This document shows, one piece after another, positions 16,384-24,958 of a stretch of 64,000 bases of DNA. How positions within the stretch are numbered: the stretch's first letter is position 1; each line of letters opens with the position of its first letter. The DNA comes from a bacterium (GTDB lineage Bacteria > Myxococcota_A > Bradymonadia > UBA7976 > UBA1532), in the NCBI GenBank assembly GCA_030427205.1, contig JAUHXC010000035.1, forward strand, positions 1 to 64,000. The letters are read 5' to 3'. The notes beneath the pieces are model-generated. The model had not been told where the DNA came from and did not search any database. It worked only from the letters and a program-made list of their open reading frames with translations. The position numbers were made by a program, and so were the translations under genes.

Positions 16384-17096
16384 GCCGGCGCGTCGTCGTC
16401 GTCGGGGGTGGCGGCGGCGGCCGCCGGGGCGGTGTCGTCCTCGTCGGGTAGATCGTCGTCCGAGCCGGCGACCAGCCCGTGCTGGCGGGCGACCTCTTCG
16501 AGGCGCATGTCGGCCAGATCGCGCAGCGTGGGCATCGAGCGCAGGTCGGGCAGCGAGAAGAGCTCGAGGAAGGCCGGCGTGGTGCCGTAGAGCAGCGGCC
16601 GGCCCGGTTCGTCCTTGCGGCCGACGACGCGCACCAGGCGTCGCTCGAGCAGGCTGCGCAGCACGCCGCCGCAGTCGACGCCGCGGATGTCTTCGACGTC
16701 GAGCCGGGTGCACGGCTGGCGGTAGGCCACCACCGACAGGGCTTCGAGCGCCGCTTTGCTGAGCCGGATCTGCTTGTCGGGCCACAGCCGCCGCACCAGC
16801 GGGGCCAGATCGGTGGCGGTGCGCAGGCGCCAGCCGCCGGCCATCTCGACCAGCTCGATGCCGTTGCGTCCGTCGAAGCGCTCGCCGGCCAGCGCGCCGA
16901 AGGCGGCGGCGATGTCGTCGCTCGAGGTCGGGTGGAGCCACTCCTCTTCGTCGACGGCCGCGGTGATCAGGTCGAGCACCGTCGACTGCGCCAGGGGGCG
17001 GTCGGTGGCCAGCAACAGCGCGCCGAGCAGGCGCTGCAGATCGGCCGCGGGGCCACGGGCGGGCGCGTCCTGGGCGTCGGGGGTCTTCTCGGCCAC
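16380..17096 (-). CDS. scpB: Segregation and condensation protein B
   Basis: 238-residue ScpB, with two winged-helix domains that dimerise and bind ScpA. Visible signature: LRRLLGALLLATDRPL-type start (here LQRLLGALLLATDRPL), LSKAALEALSVVAYRQPCTRLDVEDIRGVDCGGVLRSLLERRLVRVVGRKDEPGRPLLYGTTPAFLELF (parts). The Asp/Ala-rich C-terminus (about 212-238) is disordered. GTG start at 17096, immediately after the sulfatase-like gene stop at 17100-17102; its own stop overlaps the LRR start. It points at scpA, an inverted arrangement. Confidence 0.95.
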   Translation of the reverse strand: MAEKTPDAQDAPARGPAADLQRLLGALLLATDRPLAQSTVLDLITAAVDEEEWLHPTSSDDIAAAFGALAGERFDGRNGIELVEMAGGWRLRTATDLAPLVRRLWPDKQIRLSKAALEALSVVAYRQPCTRLDVEDIRGVDCGGVLRSLLERRLVRVVGRKDEPGRPLLYGTTPAFLELFSLPDLRSMPTLRDLADMRLEEVARQHGLVAGSDDDLPDEDDTAPAAAAATPDDDDAPA

Positions 17097-17099
17097 CGC

Positions 17100-19292
17100 T
17101 CAGCCCGGATCGGCGTCGATGAACTGCAGCAGCCGATTCACCAGGTCTTCGTGGGCCTTGGGGTCGGCGTCGAGCAGGTTGGTCTTCTCGCCGGGGTCGG
17201 TCTTGAGGTCGTAGATCTCGGTCACGTTGTCGGTGACGTTGCGGATCACCTTGATGCTGTCCTGCGAGACCGTGCCGACGATGTGCGTCTTGTAGTTGGG
17301 GTAGGGCAGCTGCTCCATGAAGATCAGCCGATCGGCGACCATCTCGCCGATGCCGTAGAGCAGCGGGATGAGGCTATGCCCCAGCGCGTTCTCGGCCTTC
17401 AGCCCGACCATCTCGGCCAGCGTCGGCACCAGATCGATCAGGGCCACCGGCCGCTCGACCCGCTTGGGCCCGGCGCCCGGCGCGCGCACGATCAGCGGCA
17501 CCCGGATCTCCTCGTCGTAGATCGTGCGGCCATGGAAGTAGAAGCCGTGCTCCTTGAACGCCTCGCCGTGGTCGCTGGTGAGCACCACCACGGTATTCTC
17601 GTAGAGTCCCTTCTCTTCGAGCGCATCGAAGACCGGCTGCAGGTGATGGTCGACGAACGCGATCTCCGAGTCGTACTTGTCCATCAGCTTCTTGCCGAAG
17701 GTGCGCACCGACTTCTGCTGCATGTAGCGCCCGTGCGGGTCGAAGTAGTGCACGAAGAGGAAGAACGGCTTCTCGCCGCCGGCCAGCGCGCCCAGTCGAT
17801 CGACCACCCGCGGCGTGATGTCGGGGGCCGCCGACTGGGTATTGCTCTCCTTGATGGTGAGGAACCCGCGGTTGTCCCACTGGTCGACGCCGTCTTTGAT
17901 GCCCGGCGCCCGCTCGAAGTACCAGTGGGCGCTGATGGCCTCGGTGCGCCAGCCGCCGGCCTGGAAGATCTCGAAGATCGTCTCGTTGTCGGCCACCGGG
18001 TTGCTGTAGTTCTTGTAGCGCTTGTCCCAGGCCACCCGGGACGGATAGCGCCCGATCACGATCGACGGCGTCGAGCGCGGGGTGTTGGGGGCGTGGGCGA
18101 AGACCTTCTCGAAGACCACCGCGTCCTTGGACCACGCGTCGATGTTCGGGCTGGTCTCGCGCTCGTAGCCGTAGAGCCCCAGGTGGTCGGGCCGCAGGGT
18201 ATCGATGAGCACGAAGAGCACGTTGAGCTTCTGCGCCTCGTAGCGCGGCTCGTCGGGCTCGGGTGGCGGCGGCGGGGGCGGCGGCTTCTCGGGCTGCGCG
18301 TCGCCCCCCTGGCAGTTCTCGTCGATGCCGTTGCCCGGGATGTCCTTCTGGCCGGGGCCGATGTTCGGGTTGCCTTCGGCGCAGTCCCCGCCGGCCAGCA
18401 GCCCCGAGGCGCCGTCGCGGTCGAAGTCGAGCGCGGTGCGAAAGACCTGCAGCGCGACCCGGTTGAGGTGGGCGTCGAGGGCCATCACCCGCGGGGCGAT
18501 GGGGGTCTGCTCGAGCGCGACGATCGTCCAGCCGCCGGCGCCGACCACCAGGGCCAGCACGATCACCGCCAGCGGGCCGGCCTTGAACGGGCCGCGCCCG
18601 CGCCACAGCGCGAGGAAGATCAGCCCCAGCGCCGTAGCGCCCATCGCCGCGAAGTAGCCGCCGAGCTTGTAGGCCCCCAGGTCCATCTGGGCGATGCGCA
18701 TCGCGCAGGCGACGCCGACGGCGAGCACCGTCAGCAGCGGCAGCGCCGGGGTCGGCAGCCCGAAGAGGCGTCCGCTCGGCGCGATGCGGGCCAGGATCCA
18801 GCCGCCGATCGCCCGAAGCGGGAAGAGCGTCAGTACGCCGACGCCGAGCGCGCCGACGGCGACGAGGCCCACGAACGCGGTGGCCAGCAGGCGCTGGTTC
18901 ATGCCGTGGGCCAGATAGCCGCCGGCCGCCGCGACGACCCCGACGGGCCCGAGGGCGGCGAGCGCGGCCAGACCCCAGGCCGCGGCGCGGTTGAGGGCCT
19001 CGGGGGACGTATGGCCCGCGCCGCTGGGCGAGACGTGGGTCCGCAGCCAGATGCCGGGCCGGGTGATGGCCACCAGCGGCGGTACGATCACCGCGAGCAG
19101 CAGGCCGACGAGCAAGCCGAGCAGGCCGGGCAGGCCGACCATGTGCCCGGCGAGGCGCCCGAGCTGCGCGCCGGGGGCTTCGACGCCGCCAGCGGCGACG
19201 AGCCAGCCGAACTCGATGAGGCCGGCGAGCGCGAACGCGATGATGCAGGCCAGGGCGGTGGCGAACGGCGACGGCAGGGGTTTCTCTCGCAT
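17100..19292 (-). CDS. Membrane-anchored sulfatase/phosphotransferase-family protein with MopE-like motif
   Basis: 730 residues. Residues 1-265 form about seven membrane helices. A linker follows with a MopE-like putative metal-binding motif (about 289-330: DFDRDGASG, GGDC, GIDENCQGGD) and a run of eight prolines (337-344). The exported alkaline-phosphatase/sulfatase domain starts at 356 (NVLFVLIDTLRPDHLGLYGY). The nucleophile region reads NTPRSTPS, with Ser407 rather than Cys in the S/C-x-P-S position, and TSDHGEAFKEHG supplies metal ligands, so the active site looks intact. Likely a periplasmic sulfatase or lipid-headgroup transferase; the substrate is unknown. ATG at 19292; TTGACA at 19323-19328 lacks a good -10. 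Confidence 0.85.
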   Translation of the reverse strand: MREKPLPSPFATALACIIAFALAGLIEFGWLVAAGGVEAPGAQLGRLAGHMVGLPGLLGLLVGLLLAVIVPPLVAITRPGIWLRTHVSPSGAGHTSPEALNRAAAWGLAALAALGPVGVVAAAGGYLAHGMNQRLLATAFVGLVAVGALGVGVLTLFPLRAIGGWILARIAPSGRLFGLPTPALPLLTVLAVGVACAMRIAQMDLGAYKLGGYFAAMGATALGLIFLALWRGRGPFKAGPLAVIVLALVVGAGGWTIVALEQTPIAPRVMALDAHLNRVALQVFRTALDFDRDGASGLLAGGDCAEGNPNIGPGQKDIPGNGIDENCQGGDAQPEKPPPPPPPPEPDEPRYEAQKLNVLFVLIDTLRPDHLGLYGYERETSPNIDAWSKDAVVFEKVFAHAPNTPRSTPSIVIGRYPSRVAWDKRYKNYSNPVADNETIFEIFQAGGWRTEAISAHWYFERAPGIKDGVDQWDNRGFLTIKESNTQSAAPDITPRVVDRLGALAGGEKPFFLFVHYFDPHGRYMQQKSVRTFGKKLMDKYDSEIAFVDHHLQPVFDALEEKGLYENTVVVLTSDHGEAFKEHGFYFHGRTIYDEEIRVPLIVRAPGAGPKRVERPVALIDLVPTLAEMVGLKAENALGHSLIPLLYGIGEMVADRLIFMEQLPYPNYKTHIVGTVSQDSIKVIRNVTDNVTEIYDLKTDPGEKTNLLDADPKAHEDLVNRLLQFIDADPG

Positions 19293-19405
19293 GCCGGGAG
19301 ACTCGGACGGCGCGACACCGGGTGTCAACACGCATCGCCCGCGAGGGCGCAGGGCCGGGCCCGGCGCCGGGTTCGCCCGGCTCGGCTTGACCGTCGACGG
19401 CGCCC

Positions 19406-21544
19406 ATGGGCAGGATGCCGCCGATGAACCGACGCCACCGACGCCCGGACGCTCGAGCCGCCCTGCGGGCCGCCGTGGGCCGGCGCTGGATGCTGTTCGC
19501 GGCGCTCGCTGTGTGGGCCTCGGCCTGCGGGTCGGAGCCCGTCGATGCGCCGCCTCCCGCCAGCGCGCCGGCCGACGCCGAGCCACCCACGCCGGTCTCG
19601 ACGTCGGCGGTGCCCGAGGTGTTCGTCGACCTGCTCGCCCAGGCGCAGACGGCTCATGTCTCGCGCGTCGGGCCGGTGATCGGACCCGACGCGCCCGGTT
19701 GGCGCCGGGTGGCCGAGCTGGGCGGGCGCGGGCCGTGGAGCCCGCCGCGCACCATCGACGGGCGGGCGGGCAGCTGGCTCGACGGCATCGGCGGCTCGGT
19801 GCACTTCCCGCTGGGACCCGAGGCGGCCAAGGCGCGGGTTCTCGAGCTGTGGCTGCGCCCGGTGGCCCGCGGGCAGGTGGTCTCGATCTTCTTCGACGAA
19901 GAGCCCGTCACCACGACCCGGGTGCGCTCGGGCTGGAAGCGCTATCGGTTTCCGATCCCTGTCGAGGTGACCCCCGGCGAGCACAGCGTGCGCTTCTGGT
20001 TCCGCTTCACCCGGCACCACGGACGCCTGCGTACCCCCGCGGCCTTTGGCGGCCTGCGCCTGCTGCCGCCCGGTGAAGAGCCGGCGCCGGCCGAGGCGTG
20101 GCAGGGCACGTTGGCGATGCCGGGGCTCGACCCGGAGCCGGCGCTCCTCGCCGGGCCGCCGACGACGTGGAGCTGGTACGTGCTGCCGCCCCAGGGTGGG
20201 CGTCTGCTGACCCGGGCCGCGGTGGTCGAGGGTGAGCCGGTGGAGTTCGTGGTGCGGGTCGAAGTGGACGGCGCGCCGGCCAGCGAGTTGCGCCGGATGA
20301 CGGTCGCCGCGGGCAGCGTCGCCGAGCTGGATGTCGCCCTCGAAGCCTTCGCCGGCCGCCCCGTCCGCCTGGTGCTCGAGACGGTCGGCGCCGGCGGCGC
20401 GCCGAGCGCCGTCGCCCGCGCCGGTTGGCTCTCGCCGCGCATCCTGATGCCGGGCCGTCCACGCTCCCAGCCACGAGCGGCGCGCAATCTGATCGTCTGG
20501 GCGGTTGATGGCCTGCGCGACGACCGCCCGGCGCTGGGGCGGGCGGGCAACTTCGCGGCGACGCCCAACCTGGACTTGTTGGCCGCCGAGGGGGCCGCGG
20601 CGATCGATATCTGGAGCGGCGGTGCATCCGCCGGCGACGGTCACCGGCGACTGCTGCAGCCCGACCCCGAGGGCCCGTCGCTGGCGGCGGCGATGCGGGC
20701 CGCGGGCAAACGCACCGGCTTCCTCAGCGCCAGTACGGCCGTCGATCCGGCCTGGATCGAGGACTTCGATACCCGGCTCGACCTCCAGCGGGCCGGCGAG
20801 CCCGCCGAGACGCGGATTCTGCTGCGCGAGATCGAGTCGTGGCTCTATGTGCGCAAGCGCGACCCGTTCTTCCTCTATGTGAGCAGCGCCAACCCGCGCA
20901 CGCCGCTGCGCCCGCCCAAGGGCTATCGGCAGCTCTACGACCGCGCCCGGCCGCTGCGGGCCGAGACCCGGCGCAGCGAGCGGCTGGCCGACATCCGCGA
21001 CCTGCGCATCGCCTACGACGCCGAGGTCAGCGCCACCGACTATTGGGTCGGGCAGCTGCTGGCGCTGCTGCAGACCCAGGGGGTGGCCGACGACACCGCC
21101 CTCATCGTCGTCGGATCGGTCGGGCAGGAGCTGCGCGAGGCCGGCGGGCTCGGCGATGGCCACGCGCTCGTGCCGCAGGTCTTCCGGGTCCCGCTGGTGG
21201 CCTGGCATCCGCACCTGCGCTCGGCGACGCCGGGCGAGCTGCACCAGGGCGGCGAGTTGGCCGATATCGGCGCGTTGGCGCTGCGCTTCGTCGGGGGAGA
21301 CGCCGACGGCTGGTCCGGGCGGGATCCGACGGGGCATCTCTTCAGCGGCCTGCCGCTGCCCCCGCGGCCCGATCGGGCGCGGCACGGCAATCAGGTGGCG
21401 GTGCGCTTCGGGCCCTGGCTGCTGCGCGGTGCCGGGGTGCGCGGACTCGAGCTGTGGGACTTGCGGGTCGGCCTCGACCCCGACCTCGAGCTCTCGGCGA
21501 ATCGCCCGATCGCGTTGCGCACGTTGCGCGACAGCCTGCAGTGA
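19406..21544 (+). CDS. Sulfatase-fold protein with degenerate active site, probable lipoprotein
   Basis: Up to 712 residues; ATGs at 19406, 19415 and 19424 are all possible starts. The N-terminus has a basic stretch, a hydrophobic run and a Cys (WASACGSE) that could be a weak lipobox. Residues about 70-330 are beta-rich and unrecognised. From about 360 the fold is that of sulfatases (NLIVWAVDGLRDD, RDPFFLYVSSANPRTPLRPPKGY), but the first metal Asp pair is D-G, the nucleophile region reads ASAGDGHRR, and the TSDHGEE block reads VVGSVGQEL. The key metal ligands are therefore missing and it is probably a binding pseudoenzyme. It is divergent from the intact paralogue at 17100-19292. Confidence 0.8.
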   Translation: MGRMPPMNRRHRRPDARAALRAAVGRRWMLFAALAVWASACGSEPVDAPPPASAPADAEPPTPVSTSAVPEVFVDLLAQAQTAHVSRVGPVIGPDAPGWRRVAELGGRGPWSPPRTIDGRAGSWLDGIGGSVHFPLGPEAAKARVLELWLRPVARGQVVSIFFDEEPVTTTRVRSGWKRYRFPIPVEVTPGEHSVRFWFRFTRHHGRLRTPAAFGGLRLLPPGEEPAPAEAWQGTLAMPGLDPEPALLAGPPTTWSWYVLPPQGGRLLTRAAVVEGEPVEFVVRVEVDGAPASELRRMTVAAGSVAELDVALEAFAGRPVRLVLETVGAGGAPSAVARAGWLSPRILMPGRPRSQPRAARNLIVWAVDGLRDDRPALGRAGNFAATPNLDLLAAEGAAAIDIWSGGASAGDGHRRLLQPDPEGPSLAAAMRAAGKRTGFLSASTAVDPAWIEDFDTRLDLQRAGEPAETRILLREIESWLYVRKRDPFFLYVSSANPRTPLRPPKGYRQLYDRARPLRAETRRSERLADIRDLRIAYDAEVSATDYWVGQLLALLQTQGVADDTALIVVGSVGQELREAGGLGDGHALVPQVFRVPLVAWHPHLRSATPGELHQGGELADIGALALRFVGGDADGWSGRDPTGHLFSGLPLPPRPDRARHGNQVAVRFGPWLLRGAGVRGLELWDLRVGLDPDLELSANRPIALRTLRDSLQ

Positions 21545-21611
21545 GCCCGCGCGTGAACGACACCCCGCACGAAAAAATCGCGCCCCGACCCGCCCCGTGC
21601 CGTCGCGTCGC

Positions 21612-21640
21612 TTGACAAGACCCGACACTCCCACTAGTTT
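21612..21640 (+). promoter_or_regulatory. Promoter of the rpsP operon
   Basis: TTGACA (21612-21617), 17 bases, TAGTTT (21635-21640). Perfect -35 and weak -10. A start near 21647 gives a leader of about 58 bases containing AGGAG before the rpsP ATG at 21705. Confidence 0.45.
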
Positions 21641-21704
21641 CCCCGGGCTCTTCGGCCGGCACGGGCCGTACGCGTATCCAAAGCTCCACAGGAGAACCAT
21701 CCAC

Positions 21705-21980
21705 ATGGCGGTTCATCTCAGGCTTCAGCGGTTCGGGGCCAAGAAGCGGCCCTACTACCGCATCGTCGCCGCAGACTCGCGCAGCCCGCGCGACGGCCGG
21801 TTTCTGGAACAGATCGGGACCTACGATCCGATGCAGAAGCCGCACGCGATCCGGTTCACGACCGATCGCCTCGACTACTGGCTCTCGGTCGGCGCGCGCC
21901 CCAGCGATACGGTGCGCAGCCTGATCAAGAAGCACCGCAAGGAAGCGGCGGCCGCGGCCCCCGCCGAGGCGGCGAGCTGA
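21705..21980 (+). CDS. rpsP: 30S ribosomal protein S16
   Basis: 91-residue S16, a small-subunit assembly protein. Signature AVHLRLQRFGAKKRPYYRIV and DSRSPRDGRFLEQIGTYDP. An Ala-rich tail (AAAAAPAEAAS) extends past the conserved core. ATG at 21705 with GGAG upstream. First gene of the translation cluster; an ffh gene, often found before it, is absent here. Confidence 0.97.
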   Translation: MAVHLRLQRFGAKKRPYYRIVAADSRSPRDGRFLEQIGTYDPMQKPHAIRFTTDRLDYWLSVGARPSDTVRSLIKKHRKEAAAAAPAEAAS

Positions 21981-21985
21981 AGCCG

Positions 21986-22213
21986 GTGGACGAGCTGTTG
22001 ACCTTCATCGTCGAAGCGATCGTCGATCAGCCCGATGCGGTGAAGATCGAGCGCGGCGAGCGGCGGGGCGACCCGGTGCTTCAGGTCGTCGTCGATCCCG
22101 AGGATCGCGGCGCCGTCATCGGCCGCGGCGGTCGCACCATCCGGGCGATCGAGACCGTGCTCGCCGAGGCGAGCCGGGGTGGCCCGACGCCGGCGGTCGA
22201 AATCGCGGACTGA
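21986..22213 (+). CDS. khpA: KH-domain RNA-binding protein KhpA
   Basis: 75-residue single KH domain (UPF0109). The RNA-binding GxxG loop reads VIGRGGRTIRAI near residues 45-56. It is thought to act as a small RNA chaperone with KhpB. GTG start five bases after rpsP; rimM follows by six bases. The position between rpsP and rimM is classic for this family. Confidence 0.93.
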   Translation: MDELLTFIVEAIVDQPDAVKIERGERRGDPVLQVVVDPEDRGAVIGRGGRTIRAIETVLAEASRGGPTPAVEIAD

Positions 22214-22219
22214 GGCGCC

Positions 22220-22723
22220 GTGCTGCTCGAATTCGGCCGATTCGGGCGACCGCACGGGGTACGGGGTGAGGTTCGCTTTCACGCGCACAACCCCCACAGC
22301 CCGCTGATCGTCGCCGGACGGCAGATCTTGATCGGCCCGTCGGCCGACCGCACCGAAGACGCCGAGATCGAGCGGCTTCGGTTCGACCCGAAAGGGGTCG
22401 TGGTCAAGCTGCGGGGCATCGACTCGCGCGAAGACGCCGCCCGGCTCACCCACCGCCGGTGGTACGAGCCGCGCGAAGGTCTGCCCGAGCCGGCCGACGA
22501 CGAGGTCTACATGGCCGACTTGATCGGGCTGAAGGCCGTCACCGTCGACGGCGAGCAGCTCGGGAAGGTGGTCGACGTGGTCGAGATCGGTCCCCACGAC
22601 GTCCTGGTGATCCGGGGCGGGGGGCGCCAACGGCTGGTGCCGAACGTCGAGGCCTTCGTGCAGCGCATGGACTTCGATGCGGGGGAGCTGATCATCACCC
22701 CCATCGATGGCCTGCTGGACTGA
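22220..22723 (+). CDS. rimM: Ribosome maturation factor RimM
   Basis: 167-residue 16S-processing protein that binds S19 during 30S assembly. N-domain FGRFGRPHGVRGEVRF and C-terminal PRC-barrel (VYMADLIGLKAVTVDGEQLGKVVDVVEIGPHDVLVI, in part). GTG start; co-directional with khpA and trmD. Confidence 0.96.
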   Translation: MLLEFGRFGRPHGVRGEVRFHAHNPHSPLIVAGRQILIGPSADRTEDAEIERLRFDPKGVVVKLRGIDSREDAARLTHRRWYEPREGLPEPADDEVYMADLIGLKAVTVDGEQLGKVVDVVEIGPHDVLVIRGGGRQRLVPNVEAFVQRMDFDAGELIITPIDGLLD

Positions 22724-22750
22724 GGCCAGACGAGAGAAGGAAGGTCGAGC

Positions 22751-23488
22751 GTGCGCTTCGTGGTGCTGACCCTGTTCCCCGACGTCGTCCGGGCCTATGC
22801 GGCCGCCGGCGTATTGGGCAAGGCGGTCGAGCGGGGCGAGGTCGAGGTCGAAGCGGTCGATATCCGCGATTTCACCGACGACCGCTACCGCTCGGTGGAC
22901 GACGACCCCTTCGGCGGTGGGGCCGGCATGGTCATGAAGCCCGAGCCGGTGGCCCGGGCCATCGAATCGGCCGGTCGGGTCGGCAAGCGGGTGATGCTGA
23001 CCCCCAGCGGGCGGCCCTTTACCCAGGCCGACGCGGTCGAGTGGGCGAAGCTGGACTCGCTGCTGCTGCTCTGTGGGCGGTACGAGGGCATCGACCAGCG
23101 CATCCGAGACGACCACGTCGATGACGCGGTCAGCATCGGCGACTACGTGCTCTCCGGCGGTGAGCTGGGGGCGCTGGTCGTGCTCGACGCGACGATGCGA
23201 CTCCTCCCCGGGGTGCTCGGCAACGCCGACTCCCTCGAGCACGAGTCGTACAACGAGGGGCTGCTGGAGCACCCGCACTATACCCGGCCCGCCGAATGGC
23301 GTGGTGTGGGGGTGCCCGAGGTGCTCTTGAGCGGCCATCATGCCCGCGTTGCCGAGTGGCGACGGCGGGAATCGCTGCGGCGCACGGCGCGCTTGCGGCC
23401 CGATTTGCTGAAGACGGCGTCATTGACGCCGCAGGACCAACGGTTCCTGCTCGACCTCGAGTCGGGCGACCAGAGCGAGGTGAGCTGA
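22751..23488 (+). CDS. trmD: tRNA (guanine-37-N1)-methyltransferase
   Basis: 245-residue SPOUT-class enzyme adding m1G37 to tRNA. Signature residues: DDDPFGGGAGMVMKPEP, the trefoil-knot SAM site LLLLCGRYEGIDQRI, SIGDYVLSGGELGALV, and the C-terminal domain. GTG start at 22751 with GAAGG upstream. Confidence 0.97.
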   Translation: MRFVVLTLFPDVVRAYAAAGVLGKAVERGEVEVEAVDIRDFTDDRYRSVDDDPFGGGAGMVMKPEPVARAIESAGRVGKRVMLTPSGRPFTQADAVEWAKLDSLLLLCGRYEGIDQRIRDDHVDDAVSIGDYVLSGGELGALVVLDATMRLLPGVLGNADSLEHESYNEGLLEHPHYTRPAEWRGVGVPEVLLSGHHARVAEWRRRESLRRTARLRPDLLKTASLTPQDQRFLLDLESGDQSEVS

Positions 23489-23489
23489 C

Positions 23490-23837
23490 ATGCACGCTTT
23501 GATGGCCATCGAAGAGAAGTACCTCCGCAACGATCTGCCCGCCTTCCGGGCCGGCGATACGGTGCGGGTCAATGTGCGCATCCGCGAGGGTGAGAAGGAG
23601 CGGACCCAGGCGTTCGAGGGGGTCGTTCTGCGACGCCACGCCGCCGGCGCGCGCTCGACCTTCACCGTGCGCAAGATGAGCTCGGGTATCGGTGTGGAGC
23701 GTATCTTCCCGCTGCACTCGCCCATGATCGAGAGCATCTCGGTGGAGCGCCACGGTCGGGTGCGCCAGGCGCGCATCTACTACCTGCGCAACCGGTTCGG
23801 CAAGGCGGCCCGCATCAAGGCGCGCCGCATGCGCTGA
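23490..23837 (+). CDS. rplS: 50S ribosomal protein L19
   Basis: 115-residue L19 at the 30S-50S interface. Signature FRAGDTVRVNVRIREGEKERTQAFEGVVL (part) and GVERIFPLHSPMIESISVERHG; ends KARRMR. ATG one base after the trmD stop. Confidence 0.97.
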   Translation: MHALMAIEEKYLRNDLPAFRAGDTVRVNVRIREGEKERTQAFEGVVLRRHAAGARSTFTVRKMSSGIGVERIFPLHSPMIESISVERHGRVRQARIYYLRNRFGKAARIKARRMR

Positions 23838-23858
23838 GCGGGCCTCAAGCCCACCTCG

Positions 23859-24518
23859 GTGCAGATCGAACTCTTCCCGCTGCCGCCCCGCGACGCGCCC
23901 ATCGGCGCGATCGAGGCCTGGGCTGCGTCCACCGATCGATACCCGCTGATGGGTGTCGACGAGGCCGGGCGTGGTCCACTCGCTGGCCCGGTCGTCGCCG
24001 CTGCCGCCTGCCTGCCCGCCGGTCCGCTGCCGCCGGAGCTGACCGCACTCGACGACTCCAAGAAGCTCACCGCCGCCGTGCGCGACCGACTCGTGCCGCT
24101 GATCGCCGACTACGCCCTCGCCGTCGGCGTCGGGCAGGCCGACGCCGACGAGATCGACCGTATCAACATCCTGCAGGCGACCCGCGCTGCGATGCGCCGC
24201 GCGGTCACCATCGCCCGAGCGCGGCTCCAGCGCGCACCGGTCGCCCTGCTCGTCGACGGCCACCTGCCGCTGCCGGGCTACGATGGCGAGCAGTGGCCCC
24301 TGGTCAAAGGCGACGGGCGCAGCTTCAACATCGCGGCGGCCAGCGTGATCGCGAAGGTCGTGCGCGACAACATCATGCAGGTCTACGACGGGCGCTTTCC
24401 GGGCTACGGCTTCGCCCGGCACAAGGGCTACGGGACCAAGGCCCACCGCGCCGCTCTCGCCCGACTGGGGCAGAGCCCGGTGCATCGTCGCTCTTTCAAG
24501 TGGTCCCCGCCCGCATGA
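23859..24518 (+). CDS. rnhB: Ribonuclease HII
   Basis: 219-residue type-2 RNase H that removes RNA from hybrids and misinserted ribonucleotides. Active-site GVDEAGRGPLAGPVVAAA with Asp34-Glu35, DSKKLT, LLVDGHLPLPG (Asp), and SVIAKVVRDNIM. GTG start 21 bases after rplS. Overlaps yraN by four bases (ATGA). Confidence 0.96.
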   Translation: MQIELFPLPPRDAPIGAIEAWAASTDRYPLMGVDEAGRGPLAGPVVAAAACLPAGPLPPELTALDDSKKLTAAVRDRLVPLIADYALAVGVGQADADEIDRINILQATRAAMRRAVTIARARLQRAPVALLVDGHLPLPGYDGEQWPLVKGDGRSFNIAAASVIAKVVRDNIMQVYDGRFPGYGFARHKGYGTKAHRAALARLGQSPVHRRSFKWSPPA

Positions 24519-24913
24519 CCCGTATCCCGAAGGCGGCTCGGGCCGATGCCCGACAACGGCTCGGCCAACGGGCCGAAGCCCTGGTCGCCGAGCGTTATGC
24601 CGCCGACGGTTACCGCATCGAGGCCCGCAACTGGTCCTGCCGCGTCGGTGAGCTGGACATCGTCGCGGCGCGCGTCGGTCTGCTCGTATTCATCGAGGTG
24701 CGCGCCCACAGCACCGACTTCCTGCCGAGCCCGACCATGACCGTATCGCGATCGAAGCAAACGCGGATCGCCCGCGCCGCAGACCGCTACCTCGCGGCTC
24801 GGTCGGCGCCGTCGGTCGACATCCGATTCGACGTCGTCGGCGTACGCTTCGGCCGTCGTGGGCCGCTCTTCGACGTGGTGGAGAACGCGTTCACCCCCGA
24901 ATGGGGGTTCTGA
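24515..24913 (+). CDS. yraN: YraN/UPF0102 nuclease-fold protein
   Basis: 132 residues with the Holliday-junction-resolvase-like motif of UPF0102: LGQRAEALVAERY, then GELDIVAARVGLLVFIEVRAHS (acid-x(n)-ExK-like core, here E-V-R, with Arg replacing the usual Lys). Function not settled. The ATG overlaps the rnhB stop, a common pairing. Last gene of the translation operon. Confidence 0.92.
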   Translation: MTRIPKAARADARQRLGQRAEALVAERYAADGYRIEARNWSCRVGELDIVAARVGLLVFIEVRAHSTDFLPSPTMTVSRSKQTRIARAADRYLAARSAPSVDIRFDVVGVRFGRRGPLFDVVENAFTPEWGF

Positions 24914-24927
24914 GGGCGGGGAAACAA

Positions 24928-24958
24928 GGCTGCGCAAGGGCCGACAGGCCGCGCAGCC
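24928..24958. terminator. Bidirectional terminator-like hairpin
   Basis: GGCTGCGC (24928-24935) pairs with GCGCAGCC (24951-24958), and inside it GGCC pairs with GGCC around a GACA loop. It sits between the convergent yraN and lipoprotein genes. Confidence 0.5.

Noticed and set aside
16479..19427. A 982-codon rightward frame over scpB and the sulfatase gene.
   Set aside because: Shadow; the opposite strand has full ScpB and sulfatase signatures.
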